Below are positions 54,594-64,000 of a DNA stretch of 64,000 bases, one piece after another. The notes beneath the pieces were generated by a model. That model was not told the DNA's origin, did not search any database, and saw only the letters and a program-made list of their open reading frames with translations. The position numbers and the translations under genes are program-made. This stretch comes from an uncultured Solobacterium sp. (GTDB lineage: Bacteria; Bacillota_I; Bacilli_A; Erysipelotrichales; Erysipelotrichaceae): positions 11,573 to 75,572 of the forward strand of contig UQPV01000003.1 in the NCBI GenBank assembly GCA_900543035.1, read 5' to 3'. Numbering within the stretch: the first letter of the stretch is position 1; the number at the start of each line of letters is the position of its first letter.

Positions 54594-55471
54594 TCGAATT
54601 CCACCACCGAGAGGTACTTATCGGCACCATCCGGCGCGATCGTCACCACCGTCTTGCCGGGATAATATGCGGCGTAGCGCTTGGCCGCCGCGATATTGGC
54701 TCCCGCGCTGATGCCCACCAGGATCCCGGTCTCCCGGCCGAAGCTGACCATCTCGCGCATCGCTTCTTCATCGCTCACCGTCGCGATATCATCGCAGACC
54801 TGCGCGTCAAAATTGCCGGGGATGAAATTGGCGCCGATCCCCTGGATCTTGTGCGCGCCGGCCTTGCGCCCGCTCAGCAAGGCGCTGGAAGCCGGCTCCA
54901 CGGCCACGCAGAGGATATGCGGATCATGTTCCTTCAGGCGGCGGGATATGCCGCTGAACGTCCCGCCTGTCCCTACGCCGGCAACGAAGATATCCACATC
55001 AGGCTGCTGCTTCAATATCTCCGGTCCGCTCGTCTCATAATGCGCCAGGACATTGTCCGGATTGTCAAACTGACCAAGCGTCACATATTCCTCATGTCCG
55101 CCCATCAGTTCCTTCATCTTATCGATCGCGCCCTGCATGCCGGCAGAAGCATCGCTGAGCACGAGCTCAGCGCCATATGCCTGGATCATGCGGCGCCGTT
55201 CCACGCTCATGCTTTCCGGCATGACGATGATCACTCTGAGCTTCAGCTGCGCCCCCAGCATGGCCAGCGCGATGCCGGTATTGCCGCTGGTCGCCTCGAT
55301 CAGCACGCTGTCCCTCGTCACTTCGCCGCGTTCCATCGCCCGCTTCAGCATCCAATACACCGCGCGGTCCTTGACGCTGCCGCCCGGGTTGAACCCTTCC
55401 AGCTTGACATATACGTTTGAATCACCGATCTGGATCATCGGTGTATTTCCGATCAGTTCGATTGGTTTCAT
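54590..55471 (-). CDS. cysK: Cysteine synthase A
   Basis: PLP enzyme joining O-acetylserine and sulfide. 293 residues, slightly short. Motifs: ELIGNTPM, the PLP lysine in GGSVKDRA, the substrate loop [10 protein letters not shown], and [13 protein letters not shown] for phosphate binding. GGAGG lies seven bases before the ATG. The unit cysK-cysE is preceded by a 340-base leader with a cysteine-rich reading frame. Confidence 0.97.
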   Translation of the reverse strand: MKPIELIGNTPMIQIGDSNVYVKLEGFNPGGSVKDRAVYWMLKRAMERGEVTRDSVLIEATSGNTGIALAMLGAQLKLRVIIVMPESMSVERRRMIQAYGAELVLSDASAGMQGAIDKMKELMGGHEEYVTLGQFDNPDNVLAHYETSGPEILKQQPDVDIFVAGVGTGGTFSGISRRLKEHDPHILCVAVEPASSALLSGRKAGAHKIQGIGANFIPGNFDAQVCDDIATVSDEEAMREMVSFGRETGILVGISAGANIAAAKRYAAYYPGKTVVTIAPDGADKYLSVVEFE

Positions 55472-55496
55472 CTATGTTCTCCTCCTTTTTTCTGAT

Positions 55497-55577
55497 TCAC
55501 CACCGCCTCGCTTTCCCGCAACATCGCGCGCAATACAGGAACGTCTCCTGTGTGAGCTGGCTGATCCTGCAATACAT
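55497..55577 (-). CDS. Cysteine-rich leader ORF of cysK-cysE
   Basis: 26 codons beginning MYCRISQLTQ and ending in ARCCGKARRW, with four Cys codons, two of them adjacent near the end. GAGGAGG lies eight bases before the ATG, a stronger ribosome site than most of the window's genes have. A second frame of 37 codons starts 6 bases earlier (55584) and ends as ATGA at the cysK start, but the Shine-Dalgarno sits too close to its ATG. A leader of this kind could sense charged tRNA-Cys by stalling and so adjust cysK translation. That role is inferred. Confidence 0.5.
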   Translation of the reverse strand: MYCRISQLTQETFLYCARCCGKARRW

Positions 55578-55703
55578 GAAACATTCCTCCTCTCCATACC
55601 ATATGATATCCGCAGCGCCTGCAGAACATCCTCCGTTTTCTGCTTCACATAATTTTACATGAAACTGTGATAATTATCCTGCCGCTTTCGGATATACTCT
55701 AAG
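55578..55703. other. Non-coding leader/spacer upstream of cysK-cysE
   Basis: With the leader ORF, this is part of a gene-free stretch from 55472 to 55810. The minus strand carries a possible -10 box (TAAAAT near 55650) for cysK. No T-box or SAM-riboswitch pattern is seen. Confidence 0.35.
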
Positions 55704-55797
55704 TGAGCTTGAAAAAGAGCTCACTTCTTCATAATCAATTTTCCCTTTCTTTTAAACAATGTTTGGACAAAAGCAGCGCTCCTCTCGCTGCTTTTGT
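55704..55797 (+). ncRNA. Candidate small RNA with 5' hairpin and terminator
   Basis: A 9-pair stem AAGTGAGCT / AGCTCACTT near 55701-55726 is followed by about 45 pyrimidine-rich bases and then a GCAGCG...CGCTGC-TTTT terminator. TATACT lies at 55693-55698, where a promoter -10 box would be. No reading frame explains it. Weak on its own: no -35 box is convincing. Confidence 0.25.
55769..55797. terminator. Bidirectional terminator between esterase and cysK leader
   Basis: AAAAGCAGCG...CGCTGCTTTT with a seven-base loop, usable on both strands; it lies 14 bases past the esterase stop codon. Confidence 0.75.
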
Positions 55798-55810
55798 TCA
55801 TGTTCTGGCC

Positions 55811-56563
55811 TCAGAGCAGAAACTGCAGAAAGTAACTGAGCTGCCGCCGCCACCATGGCCAGTCGTGATTGACATCATAGCCCCAGAAATCCACCCATGC
55901 CTGGATGCCCTTCTGTTCAAAGACCGCTTCCATGCGGTGCATGTGGTCGACCATCGTCTCTTCCCATGCGCCCTGTCCGCAGCACAAGATGATGTCGCGC
56001 GCATTATACATCTGGATATACGGATGATCCGTTGACATGTTGGGCAGAAAGTCCAGCGGAGAATTCGCATAAGTCAGATCATCGTGATAATCATGGAAGA
56101 AATAATCGCTTTGAAACAGCCCGCTCAGCGAAAGCACCTGATCAAAGAGATCCGGACGGCGCATGAAGACGTTCACCGCATGATAGCCGCCCATGCTCGT
56201 TCCCGTCACCATCAGCTTGTCTCCGCGCATCCCACAGTCCTCTGCATGAATGTCCCGGATCAGCGGCACCAGCTCATCGCAGATATAATGAAAATACACT
56301 TCCTGACGCTCGATGCGCCTTCTGGGATCTCCGCCCAGATCGGACCATGTCTCTTCATCGATGCTGTCACAGCAGAACAGCTGGATCTTTCCTCGTTCGA
56401 TCTCATCGGCGACAGCATCGATCATGCCGAACGATTTCCAGTCCTGATGCTTCCCGTTCTGCGGAGGGAAGACCAGACACAGCCTGCCGGCATGTCCATA
56501 TACGCTGATGCCCATCTCCCGGTTCAAGTGATGGCTGTATTGATCGATATATCGCTCTTTCAT
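55811..56563 (-). CDS. Alpha/beta-hydrolase esterase
   Basis: 250 residues, cytoplasmic, no signal peptide. The nucleophile elbow is GTSMGGYHAVN (G-x-S-x-G), an acidic residue follows in the C-terminal half, and a late His lies in DVNHDWPWWRR, giving a plausible triad. The fold and length resemble esterase D-like or YbbA-like putative esterases. The substrate is unknown. GGAGAAAAGAGG lies ahead of the ATG at 56563; the frame extends to 56620 without a good site. Monocistronic. Confidence 0.8.
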   Translation of the reverse strand: MKERYIDQYSHHLNREMGISVYGHAGRLCLVFPPQNGKHQDWKSFGMIDAVADEIERGKIQLFCCDSIDEETWSDLGGDPRRRIERQEVYFHYICDELVPLIRDIHAEDCGMRGDKLMVTGTSMGGYHAVNVFMRRPDLFDQVLSLSGLFQSDYFFHDYHDDLTYANSPLDFLPNMSTDHPYIQMYNARDIILCCGQGAWEETMVDHMHRMEAVFEQKGIQAWVDFWGYDVNHDWPWWRRQLSYFLQFLL

Positions 56564-56875
56564 GTCCTCTTTTCTCCTTTTGCGCCTGCACGGACACAGC
56601 CGCGCCCTTTTCTGGCACACACCGCATGCATCAGCGTGCCCATGGCGTCCGCAAGCGCATCGCCGCTTCCCTGCGCATGGATCCCCTGATGATATATGTG
56701 CAATTATAACACAGCTGTGAAATAATTTACATCATTTTGAAAACATTGCGCACAAAATGTATCGCCTTTCATTCCTGCGCTGAGGGCAAAAGCGCCGTCA
56801 CGCCGCACATTTCTGATTGTATTTGCGCGCCGTTCGTTATATTATAATATACGTTTGCAGCGAGGTGAAAGCATA
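56564..56875. other. Divergent intergenic region between esterase and typA
   Basis: 312 bases without a gene. It holds outward-facing -10 boxes: TATAAT on the minus strand near 56703-56709 for the esterase, and TATAAT at 56843-56848 for typA. The middle (56720-56810) contains a GC-rich stretch with no repeat or reading frame I can support. Confidence 0.4.
56843..56848 (+). promoter_or_regulatory. Minus 10 box of typA
   Basis: TATAAT within an AT-rich run, 27 bases ahead of the typA start; -35 candidates (TTGTAT at 19 bases or TTGCGC at 14) are both poorly spaced. Confidence 0.45.
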
Positions 56876-58711
<1,836 letters not shown>

Positions 58712-58724
58712 ACCGGCCATGCAC

Positions 58725-58763
58725 AAGGCCCTCCTCAAGCTGATCAGCGAGGAGGGCCTTTTG
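58725..58763 (+). terminator. Terminator of typA
   Basis: AAGGCCCTCCTC / GAGGAGGGCCTT, a 12-pair perfect stem with loop AAGCTGATCAGC, followed by TTGTG; the T tract is short but the stem is very strong. Confidence 0.8.
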
Positions 58764-58824
58764 TGATAAAAAAAGGATGTCCGAAGCAATGCATGACACC
58801 CTGCATCCGGCCTTGACAGGCCAT

Positions 58825-59238
58825 TTACGACTTTGCGTCAAACTTAGTATGGCACTTGGGACAGGTCACCGTGATCTGCCCTTTTCCTTTCGGCACCCGC
58901 AGGCGCTGATGACATCCGGGACAATCATAATACCGGTAGCTCCTGCCATCGCGCAGACGCAGATACAGCGTGGAAAATGAGCGGCGCAGCGGAGCGCTCA
59001 GCTTGAGATAACGCGCATTTTCCGCTCTGCGGCGGTCATAGTGCTTGGAAAAGAAACGGGCGTACATCCAGATCAGCACGATCAGGGTGAGCGCGGTCAG
59101 GATCAGGTTGGGAACAAAGAGGTTGATGATCAGCAATACGATGACCGCGGCCCATAAGAACCTGCCCAGCTCATCCATTCCATAGCGTCCATACAGCATC
59201 CTGGACATGCCGTAACGCAGCTTATCTTTCCAGTTCAT
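58825..59238 (-). CDS. Two-span membrane protein with C-terminal zinc ribbon
   Basis: 137 residues. A basic amphipathic start (MNWKDKLRYGMSRMLYGRYG) precedes two membrane spans at about 30-70. The C-terminal 50 residues form a zinc ribbon: DCPGCHQRLRVPKGKGQ then VTCPKCH, two CxxC pairs 16 residues apart, on the cytoplasmic side if the topology holds. Function unknown; such ribbons often bind nucleic acid or protein. Two ATG codons in tandem make 59241 an equal alternative. Confidence 0.75.
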   Translation of the reverse strand: MNWKDKLRYGMSRMLYGRYGMDELGRFLWAAVIVLLIINLFVPNLILTALTLIVLIWMYARFFSKHYDRRRAENARYLKLSAPLRRSFSTLYLRLRDGRSYRYYDCPGCHQRLRVPKGKGQITVTCPKCHTKFDAKS

Positions 59239-59315
59239 CATCGACTTCCTTTCTGTGAAAGACATTATATCACCATGTGCCAGAAGAATCCATCGCTTCC
59301 CACAGCTTCACACAG

Positions 59316-60272
59316 TTACTGCGGACACGCAGCGATCCGCAGCGAGCGGCCAAACTTCATCTTGGCCACGCCCAGCCAGATCCGATACGCCGCTCTGGCA
59401 TACAGCGGCAATGCGTCCGCATCCAGCCATGGGATCTCATAGCGAGAGGCATCTGCCTTTTTCACGAACATGATCATCGTATAGATGAGCATCATGTCCG
59501 TATTGAAATAATTGCGCAGGTTGCTGAAGCGTTCAGCGGGATAAGCCGAGCGGAGCATCTGCTCCTGAAACGCGAAAGACGCGCGCATCTCCAGCATCAT
59601 CTCCATGTCCAGCGCCAGCAGCCCCTCCCGGTTCATGAAGCTGCCGCGATGCTGCACATAATGATAAAGCCGCTCGTGCATCGTCACGAAGCGCTTTGCG
59701 CGCAGGAAGATCTGAACGCTGAAGCAGACATCCTCAAATCCCTTCCAGTCGGTCGAGAAACGCAGATCGCCGATCAATGTTCGCCGATACAGCTTGGCCC
59801 AGACAAAATTGTTGACTTCCCGGTTTCGCAATAACGCATGCAGCGCCTCGATGTGATCCCATGCCCGATCCTTGGGCGCCTTGCGACGCAAGACGCCGAA
59901 ACGGTAATCCATGCGATAGGCGCACTGCACCAGATCTGCCTGTTCGCGCTCCATCACATCCACCATCCGGCTGACCATGTCCGCATCGATATGATCGTCG
60001 CTGTCGACGAACATCACATATTCCCCGCAGGCGCGTTCAAGGCCGAAATTGCGCGTGGCGCTGATGCCCTCATTCTCCTTGGCATGATAGGCGATCTGCG
60101 CATGCTTCTGGGCATATGCGCGGCAGATCTCGCCGCTGCCATCTGTCGAGCCATCGTTGACCACGATGATCTCGATGTGTTCATACGTCTGATCCAGCAA
60201 AGAATCCAGACAACGGGGGAGATAAGGCTCCACATTGTATACGGGCACGATCACGCTTACCAATCCCGCCAT
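59316..60272 (-). CDS. Glycosyltransferase family 2
   Basis: 318 residues, GT-A fold. SVIVPVYNVEPYLPRCLDSLLDQTY, VNDGSTDGSGE for the nucleotide, and VDSDDHID for the metal-binding DxD. EDVCFS later is the acceptor-side acid common in this family. It transfers a sugar to an envelope glycan; acceptor unknown. It is the last gene of a closely packed run (one base after the ABC permease stop). Confidence 0.93.
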   Translation of the reverse strand: MAGLVSVIVPVYNVEPYLPRCLDSLLDQTYEHIEIIVVNDGSTDGSGEICRAYAQKHAQIAYHAKENEGISATRNFGLERACGEYVMFVDSDDHIDADMVSRMVDVMEREQADLVQCAYRMDYRFGVLRRKAPKDRAWDHIEALHALLRNREVNNFVWAKLYRRTLIGDLRFSTDWKGFEDVCFSVQIFLRAKRFVTMHERLYHYVQHRGSFMNREGLLALDMEMMLEMRASFAFQEQMLRSAYPAERFSNLRNYFNTDMMLIYTMIMFVKKADASRYEIPWLDADALPLYARAAYRIWLGVAKMKFGRSLRIAACPQ

Positions 60273-60273
60273 G

Positions 60274-61023
60274 TTATCCCTCCTGTCTATTTGGGCACAG
60301 CCATGCCACCAGACGCTTCATCAGACGGTCACAGACTGCGAGCACGATGATGATCCATCCTGTCCAGGCCATCACCTGTTCCAGCTCAAAATTCAGCCGC
60401 GCAAGCTGCATCTGCCGGCCTACCCCATAAGGCACCTGTCCCAGGATCTCGGACATGACGCCCACCTTGAAGGCCATCGCGATGCCTGTGCAAAGGCTGG
60501 CGGTGATAGCCGGCCGAAGCAGCGGGAGATAAACGTGAAAAAAGACGAATCCCGCACCCCGAGGATAGATGCGCAGCACATTGAGATATGCGCGGTCGAT
60601 GTCCCGCCACGCCTCCAGCAGATTCTGATAGATGATCGGAAAAAGGATGAGAAAGCTGATGATCACCGAAGAGATATCCCGGGAGAACCAATATAAGATC
60701 AGCAGGATATACGAAATGTTCGGCACGCTGCGCATGATCATCAGCAGTGGAGAAAACAGGTCCGCGAACAGCTGTTTCTTCCAGGACAGCCAGGCAGCCA
60801 GCGCCGCGCTGACAAACGCAAGGACAAGCGCGAGCAGTGAGCGGACGATGGTGGCAGAGAGTGCAGAATAAAACGAGGCCTCCTTGAGCAGCGCGAGCAT
60901 GGCAGAGATGACCTGAAGCGGAGCGGGCAGGATGAAGGAATGCCCCACCCACATGGCCAGCAGCTGCCACAAGCCGATCAGGACCAGCGCGGAGATCAGC
61001 ACGCGCCGCTGACGGGCACTCAT
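60274..61023 (-). CDS. ABC transporter permease (SsuC/TauC-like), orphan
   Basis: 249 residues with six membrane spans. The cytoplasmic EAA loop EAWRDIDRAYLNVLRIYP is typical of nitrate, sulfonate or taurine-type permeases. Neither the ATPase nor the binding protein lies next to it in this window, which is unusual, since these systems are normally one operon. Its start overlaps the SRAP stop as ATGA. Confidence 0.87.
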   Translation of the reverse strand: MSARQRRVLISALVLIGLWQLLAMWVGHSFILPAPLQVISAMLALLKEASFYSALSATIVRSLLALVLAFVSAALAAWLSWKKQLFADLFSPLLMIMRSVPNISYILLILYWFSRDISSVIISFLILFPIIYQNLLEAWRDIDRAYLNVLRIYPRGAGFVFFHVYLPLLRPAITASLCTGIAMAFKVGVMSEILGQVPYGVGRQMQLARLNFELEQVMAWTGWIIIVLAVCDRLMKRLVAWLCPNRQEG

Positions 61024-61565
61024 CGCTCATCCGCGCGGCACGCACGCAGCCGCGCATTCTGTGTACTGACCTGCTGTCTGCCTTGCAAATAATCCCTCAT
61101 CCCCTGCTCATCCAGCAGCAGCGGCATCCGATCATGCACCTTGCGCAGCCAGCCTTCAGCCGGCATGGTCAGCACGACAGCCTCATTCGCATCATTATAG
61201 ATGCCGGCCAGAAACAGCCGCGTCTTCTGCGGATGATGGATCCACAGCTTGACCTTCTGCTCGCCCTGTGTCATCCATTCGATATATCCATCACACGGGA
61301 TCACGCACCGCCAGCGCAGAAACGGGCGGAAGAGCGCTTTTTCTCCCAGCGTCTCCAGACGGGCGTTGATCACGCGCTTCTTCTGCATCGTAAAGCCCCA
61401 GGAGACCGTCTGTGCCGCCAGTCCCTGTGCCCCATGGGTAATGATCATGATCGCCTCGCTGGGAAATATCTCCTGTTCCTGAAACTGAGCGAAACGAAGG
61501 CGGCATTCCTCGGCGCACCACTGCGCATCCGCCGGCTGCCAGCTGTATCGAAACCGTCCGCACAT
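61020..61565 (-). CDS. SRAP-domain protein (HMCES/YedK family)
   Basis: 181 residues. Starts MCGRFRYSW, so Cys2 becomes the catalytic residue after Met removal; this Cys forms a thiazolidine link to abasic sites in DNA. NARLETLGEKALFR, RCVIPCDGYIEW (with the conserved Glu) and VHDRMPLLL complete the family pattern; the final His is in that segment. It shields abasic sites in single-stranded DNA. The frame is open upstream but Cys2 fixes the start at 61565, one base from the TPR gene stop. Confidence 0.95.
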   Translation of the reverse strand: MCGRFRYSWQPADAQWCAEECRLRFAQFQEQEIFPSEAIMIITHGAQGLAAQTVSWGFTMQKKRVINARLETLGEKALFRPFLRWRCVIPCDGYIEWMTQGEQKVKLWIHHPQKTRLFLAGIYNDANEAVVLTMPAEGWLRKVHDRMPLLLDEQGMRDYLQGRQQVSTQNARLRACRADER

Positions 61566-61566
61566 C

Positions 61567-62952
61567 TCACCCATTCTCCTGGGCCTGGCATTGTTCCAGC
61601 GCCTTCCTGATCCATTCTTCATCAAAGCCCTGCGCCAGCGCAGAAAGCAGGCGCTGCCGGGCATCCTGGCGGTTCCCCCTCTGCAGCTCACACCAGCCCA
61701 GCATGGCTTCGCAATACGGATCAGGATGCATCACCGCAGCCTGCTGAAAGAAATGCTCGGCCTGCCTGTAAGCATCCAGCTGGATGAGGTTCCAGCCGCA
61801 TTCACACAACAGCCATGGATCGTCCGGATGACGCTGCTGCAGCTGTTCAAGGAGCGCGAGCGCCTCCTCATGCCGGTTCAGCCTGCCCAGGACGTATGCG
61901 CGCAGGTAATCAAATTCCTCGCCATATTGCGCTTCGTCCGTTCCTTCGATGAGGGCGAGCGCTTCCTCATATCGTTCGCTGTCGCTGAGATGACCGGCAA
62001 ACTGCAGACGGATCCATCCCTCTTCAGGAAAAGCGGCGAGCGCCTCCTGCAGCACCCCCTCCAGGATAGATGGATCCTGCATCTGCATCGCGATATGGAT
62101 CATCTCCTGATACAGCCAGCGATGATCGTCGTTGAGATCAAACGCAGAGCGATAGTAAGACAGGGCGCGCGCGAAGCAGCGGTCTGCCTCATCCCGCTCA
62201 TGCAGTGCAAGACAGACGCTGCCCATGGTACGAAACAAAAGCGTATCATCCCTGCCCAGCCGCTGCGCCTCTTGCAGACAGGCGAGGGCGCCGGCATGAT
62301 CCTCCAGCGCATGGCGGCATATCCCCTCATGAAGGCGGATGTCCGCAGAAAGCTCTTCATCGTCTGCCGATGCGAGCACATCGAGCGCGGCATGGTGATC
62401 CCCCAGCTTCTCTAAGCATTCCGCCTGCATCAGCAGATAGTAAGGCTCATCGCTCAGCCGATATGCCTGCATGTACACCTCTCTTGCCTCTTCCAAGCGG
62501 TCCATCGACAACAGCAGGCTGCCATACTCCTCCAGATAGCCGCACTGCTCTGGGTCATCAAGCAAAGCGTCCTCGATCGCGCTGATTGCCTCTTCCTCCT
62601 GCCTCAGCTCGCGATGCGCCAAAAACAGCTCGTAATGGACCCAGGGCTCATCAAAGCCGAGGGACAGCGCATCCTCCAGACAGACCAGCGCATGCGCATA
62701 TCGTTCACGGCGGTTCTGCGTCATCCCCAGCTGCGCATGCATCCAGCCATCGTCAGGAAAGAGACGGATCCCGGTCATGAGATAGCCAAACGCTCCCTCA
62801 TGATCATGAAGCTGATTGCACAGCCAGCCCATATTCGCAAAATAAAACGGCTCTTCAAACGCATGACCATAAAAACGCCGCAGATACGCGAGCGCTTCTT
62901 CATAACGCCCGGCATCCGCAAGGGCGTGGAACGGTTCCCGATAATCCATCAT
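61567..62952 (-). CDS. Tetratricopeptide-repeat protein
   Basis: 461 residues made of about 12 TPR units from end to end: GRYEEALAYLRRFYG, MTQNRRERYAHALVCLEDAL, FLAHRELRQEEEAISAIEDAL, GRLNRHEEALALLEQLQQRHPDD and GWNLIQLDAYRQAEHFFQQA are clear examples. Very acidic, no signal peptide or membrane span, so a cytoplasmic interaction scaffold. AAAGGA lies eight bases before the ATG at 62952; a GTG at 62958 is a poorer start. Confidence 0.87.
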   Translation of the reverse strand: MMDYREPFHALADAGRYEEALAYLRRFYGHAFEEPFYFANMGWLCNQLHDHEGAFGYLMTGIRLFPDDGWMHAQLGMTQNRRERYAHALVCLEDALSLGFDEPWVHYELFLAHRELRQEEEAISAIEDALLDDPEQCGYLEEYGSLLLSMDRLEEAREVYMQAYRLSDEPYYLLMQAECLEKLGDHHAALDVLASADDEELSADIRLHEGICRHALEDHAGALACLQEAQRLGRDDTLLFRTMGSVCLALHERDEADRCFARALSYYRSAFDLNDDHRWLYQEMIHIAMQMQDPSILEGVLQEALAAFPEEGWIRLQFAGHLSDSERYEEALALIEGTDEAQYGEEFDYLRAYVLGRLNRHEEALALLEQLQQRHPDDPWLLCECGWNLIQLDAYRQAEHFFQQAAVMHPDPYCEAMLGWCELQRGNRQDARQRLLSALAQGFDEEWIRKALEQCQAQENG

Positions 62953-62965
62953 TCTCACTGTCCTT

Positions 62966-63784
62966 TCACATCAGCAGCCCGCAGAGGATGCCGCCGGCAA
63001 ATAAAATAAGCATCACGACGACCAGATCCTTCCAGGCGCCGCGCACGCGGAAGAAGATGGTCAGGCCCAGGCCGGCATTGCAGACCAGCCCTGAAAACAA
63101 TGAACCGACCGTGATGAACCCATGCATATACAGCTCACACAGCAGTACGCTGGAAGCACAGTTCGGGATGAACCCGATCAAGGCGCAGAGGACCGGCTGA
63201 AGCATGCCCAGCTCATGCATGAACGAAGAAATATGCTCTTCGGTAAAGACATGCATCAATGCGGTCAGCGCAAAATTGACGATAAAGATAAACAACGTGA
63301 CCGATGCCGTACGGCTGAGCGTTTCCTTCCAGATGCTCTCGCTGTGCGCATGATCATCATGCAAGAGCGTCGACCCGCGGTGAAAATGAAAATGCGACAG
63401 CAGATCGACCAGATAACCGACCGCCATGCCAAAGATGACCTTGCCCATGATGATCTGGATCAGCACGGAAAACTGATCAGGCTGAGCCAGCAGCATCGGG
63501 ATCGCCTCATCGCTCGTCGCAAAGAAGACCGCCGTCAGCGTTCCCAGCGAGATCGATGAGTTCAGATATAGACAGGCGGCCATCACGCTGAATCCGCACT
63601 GTGGGATGACGCCGAGCAGAGCGCCGATCAGCGGACCGAAATATTTATATCTGGAAATGATCTCATGAAAACGAATGGAATCCTTGTGTTCCGCATACGT
63701 CAGGACCAGATAAGTCAGAAACAAAAAGGGGATGAACACGATCGTATCCATAAGGGCATGTTCCGATATTTCCATGAACTCCAT
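62966..63784 (-). CDS. ArsP_2-like permease (putative heavy-metal exporter)
   Basis: 272 residues with about eight spans, arranged as two halves. Each half has a loop with a Pro-x-Cys motif: GVIPQCGFS and GFIPNCASS, the pattern of the putative arsenic or manganese exporter family (ArsP_2). A His-rich loop (HFHFHRGSTLLHDDHAHSES) between the halves may bind metal. The substrate is not known. GAGGAGAG lies ahead of the ATG. First gene of the five-gene run next to the rRNA operon. Confidence 0.8.
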   Translation of the reverse strand: MEFMEISEHALMDTIVFIPFLFLTYLVLTYAEHKDSIRFHEIISRYKYFGPLIGALLGVIPQCGFSVMAACLYLNSSISLGTLTAVFFATSDEAIPMLLAQPDQFSVLIQIIMGKVIFGMAVGYLVDLLSHFHFHRGSTLLHDDHAHSESIWKETLSRTASVTLFIFIVNFALTALMHVFTEEHISSFMHELGMLQPVLCALIGFIPNCASSVLLCELYMHGFITVGSLFSGLVCNAGLGLTIFFRVRGAWKDLVVVMLILFAGGILCGLLM

Positions 63785-63860
63785 GATTCACTCTCCTCTC
63801 CGTAACAGAAGCCATTATACACGAAAGGGAAGAAAAAAGCGAGGAAGGAAGAGCGGGAAA

Positions 63861-63885
63861 AGAAAAAGGAGATCATATGATCTCC
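63861..63885 (-). terminator. Terminator of the rRNA operon
   Basis: Minus strand GGAGATCAT / ATGATCTCC, a perfect 9-pair stem without loop bases to spare, followed by TTTTTCTTTT, eight bases past the 5S end. Confidence 0.85.
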
Positions 63886-63892
63886 GATAAAG

Positions 63893-64000
63893 ACCTGGCA
63901 GCGTGCTGTCTTCGCAGGGGCAAGCCCAACTATTTTCGCCGCTGGAGTGCTTAACTTCTGTGTTCGGTATGAGTACAGGTGTGTCCACTCCGCTCTCACC
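63893..64000 (-). rRNA. rrf: 5S ribosomal RNA, 5' end outside the window
   Basis: The minus strand reads GGAGTGGACACACC, then CCGAACACAGAAGTTAAGC and TAGTTGG, ending near GCTGCCAGG; these are conserved 5S positions. About 108 of 115-118 bases are present; roughly ten at the 5' end lie past the edge. Its orientation means the rest of the rRNA operon is to the right. Confidence 0.93.

Noticed and set aside
55473..55584. 37-codon frame overlapping the cysteine-rich leader as an independent gene
   Set aside because: Its ATG sits one base from the Shine-Dalgarno and its sequence shows no protein features; kept only as a possible coupling frame.
61567..61691. Upstream extension of the SRAP frame to 61691
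   Set aside because: SRAP proteins need Cys at position 2, which fixes the start at 61565; the extension is out-of-frame TPR sequence.

Overview
The window is 64 kb of a Firmicutes-type chromosome with fairly high GC. The best guess is an anaerobic, gut-type member of the Erysipelotrichia or a nearby class. This rests on gene content and order: the priA-rsmB-rlmN-stp-prkC-rsgA-rpe-thiN order next to rpmB, a yugI-like S1 gene beside pgi, a YrrN/YrrO-like U32 pair, pyruvate:ferredoxin oxidoreductase and rubrerythrin as anaerobic markers, a YunB-like sporulation protein, and a Firmicutes-style type VII secretion locus. No phage, insertion sequence or CRISPR array was seen. Most genes lie on the minus strand, and a 5S rRNA on the minus strand runs off the right edge, so an rRNA operon lies there.

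Layout. 1-12 kb: the 5' part of a class B penicillin-binding protein (running off the left edge), rpmB, a DUF308 plus papain-like membrane protein, then the translation and PASTA-kinase operon. 12.1-12.3 kb: tRNA-Cys and tRNA-Leu. 12.3-24 kb: YunB, rubrerythrin, a nitrilase-fold protein that has lost its catalytic residues, a TrmH methyltransferase, a cyclophilin, a two-lobed retropepsin-like protease, DUF4438, a Bax-inhibitor-like protein, a divergent oleate-hydratase relative, and a UbiB-like kinase with a phasin-like partner. 24-37 kb: enolase, an HPr kinase/PEPCK-fold protein, a DtxR/MntR-like repressor with its own operator, proS, two U32 proteins, a FUSC-HAD fusion, a DRTGG protein and nifJ. 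37.4-42.6 kb: a 1740-residue protein made of about 16 tandem modules of roughly 100 residues. 42.8-45.2 kb: pgi, an S1 protein, a YuiD-like protein and a NifU-like protein.

45.3-51.9 kb: a compact eight-gene type VII secretion operon: an FHA protein, an EssC-like FtsK ATPase that also carries FHA, a YukD/EsaB ubiquitin-like protein, two WXG100 proteins, a 58-residue ORF, a Gly/Ala-rich candidate substrate and DUF4176. No EsaA, EssA or membrane-anchored EssB is visible. The FHA domains and the PASTA kinase/PP2C phosphatase pair at 5-7.5 kb suggest, but do not show, phosphothreonine control.

52-64 kb: membrane proteins (one apparently expressed from a leaderless mRNA), cysK-cysE behind a cysteine-rich upstream reading frame, an esterase, typA, and a tightly packed five-gene run (ArsP_2-like permease, TPR, SRAP, ABC permease, glycosyltransferase) next to the rRNA operon.

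The strongest leads for something new are the reduced FHA-rich type VII locus with its unusual cargo-like gene, the giant modular protein without export signals, and the cysteine-rich leader of cysK-cysE. All function calls come from reading motifs by eye; no database search was run.
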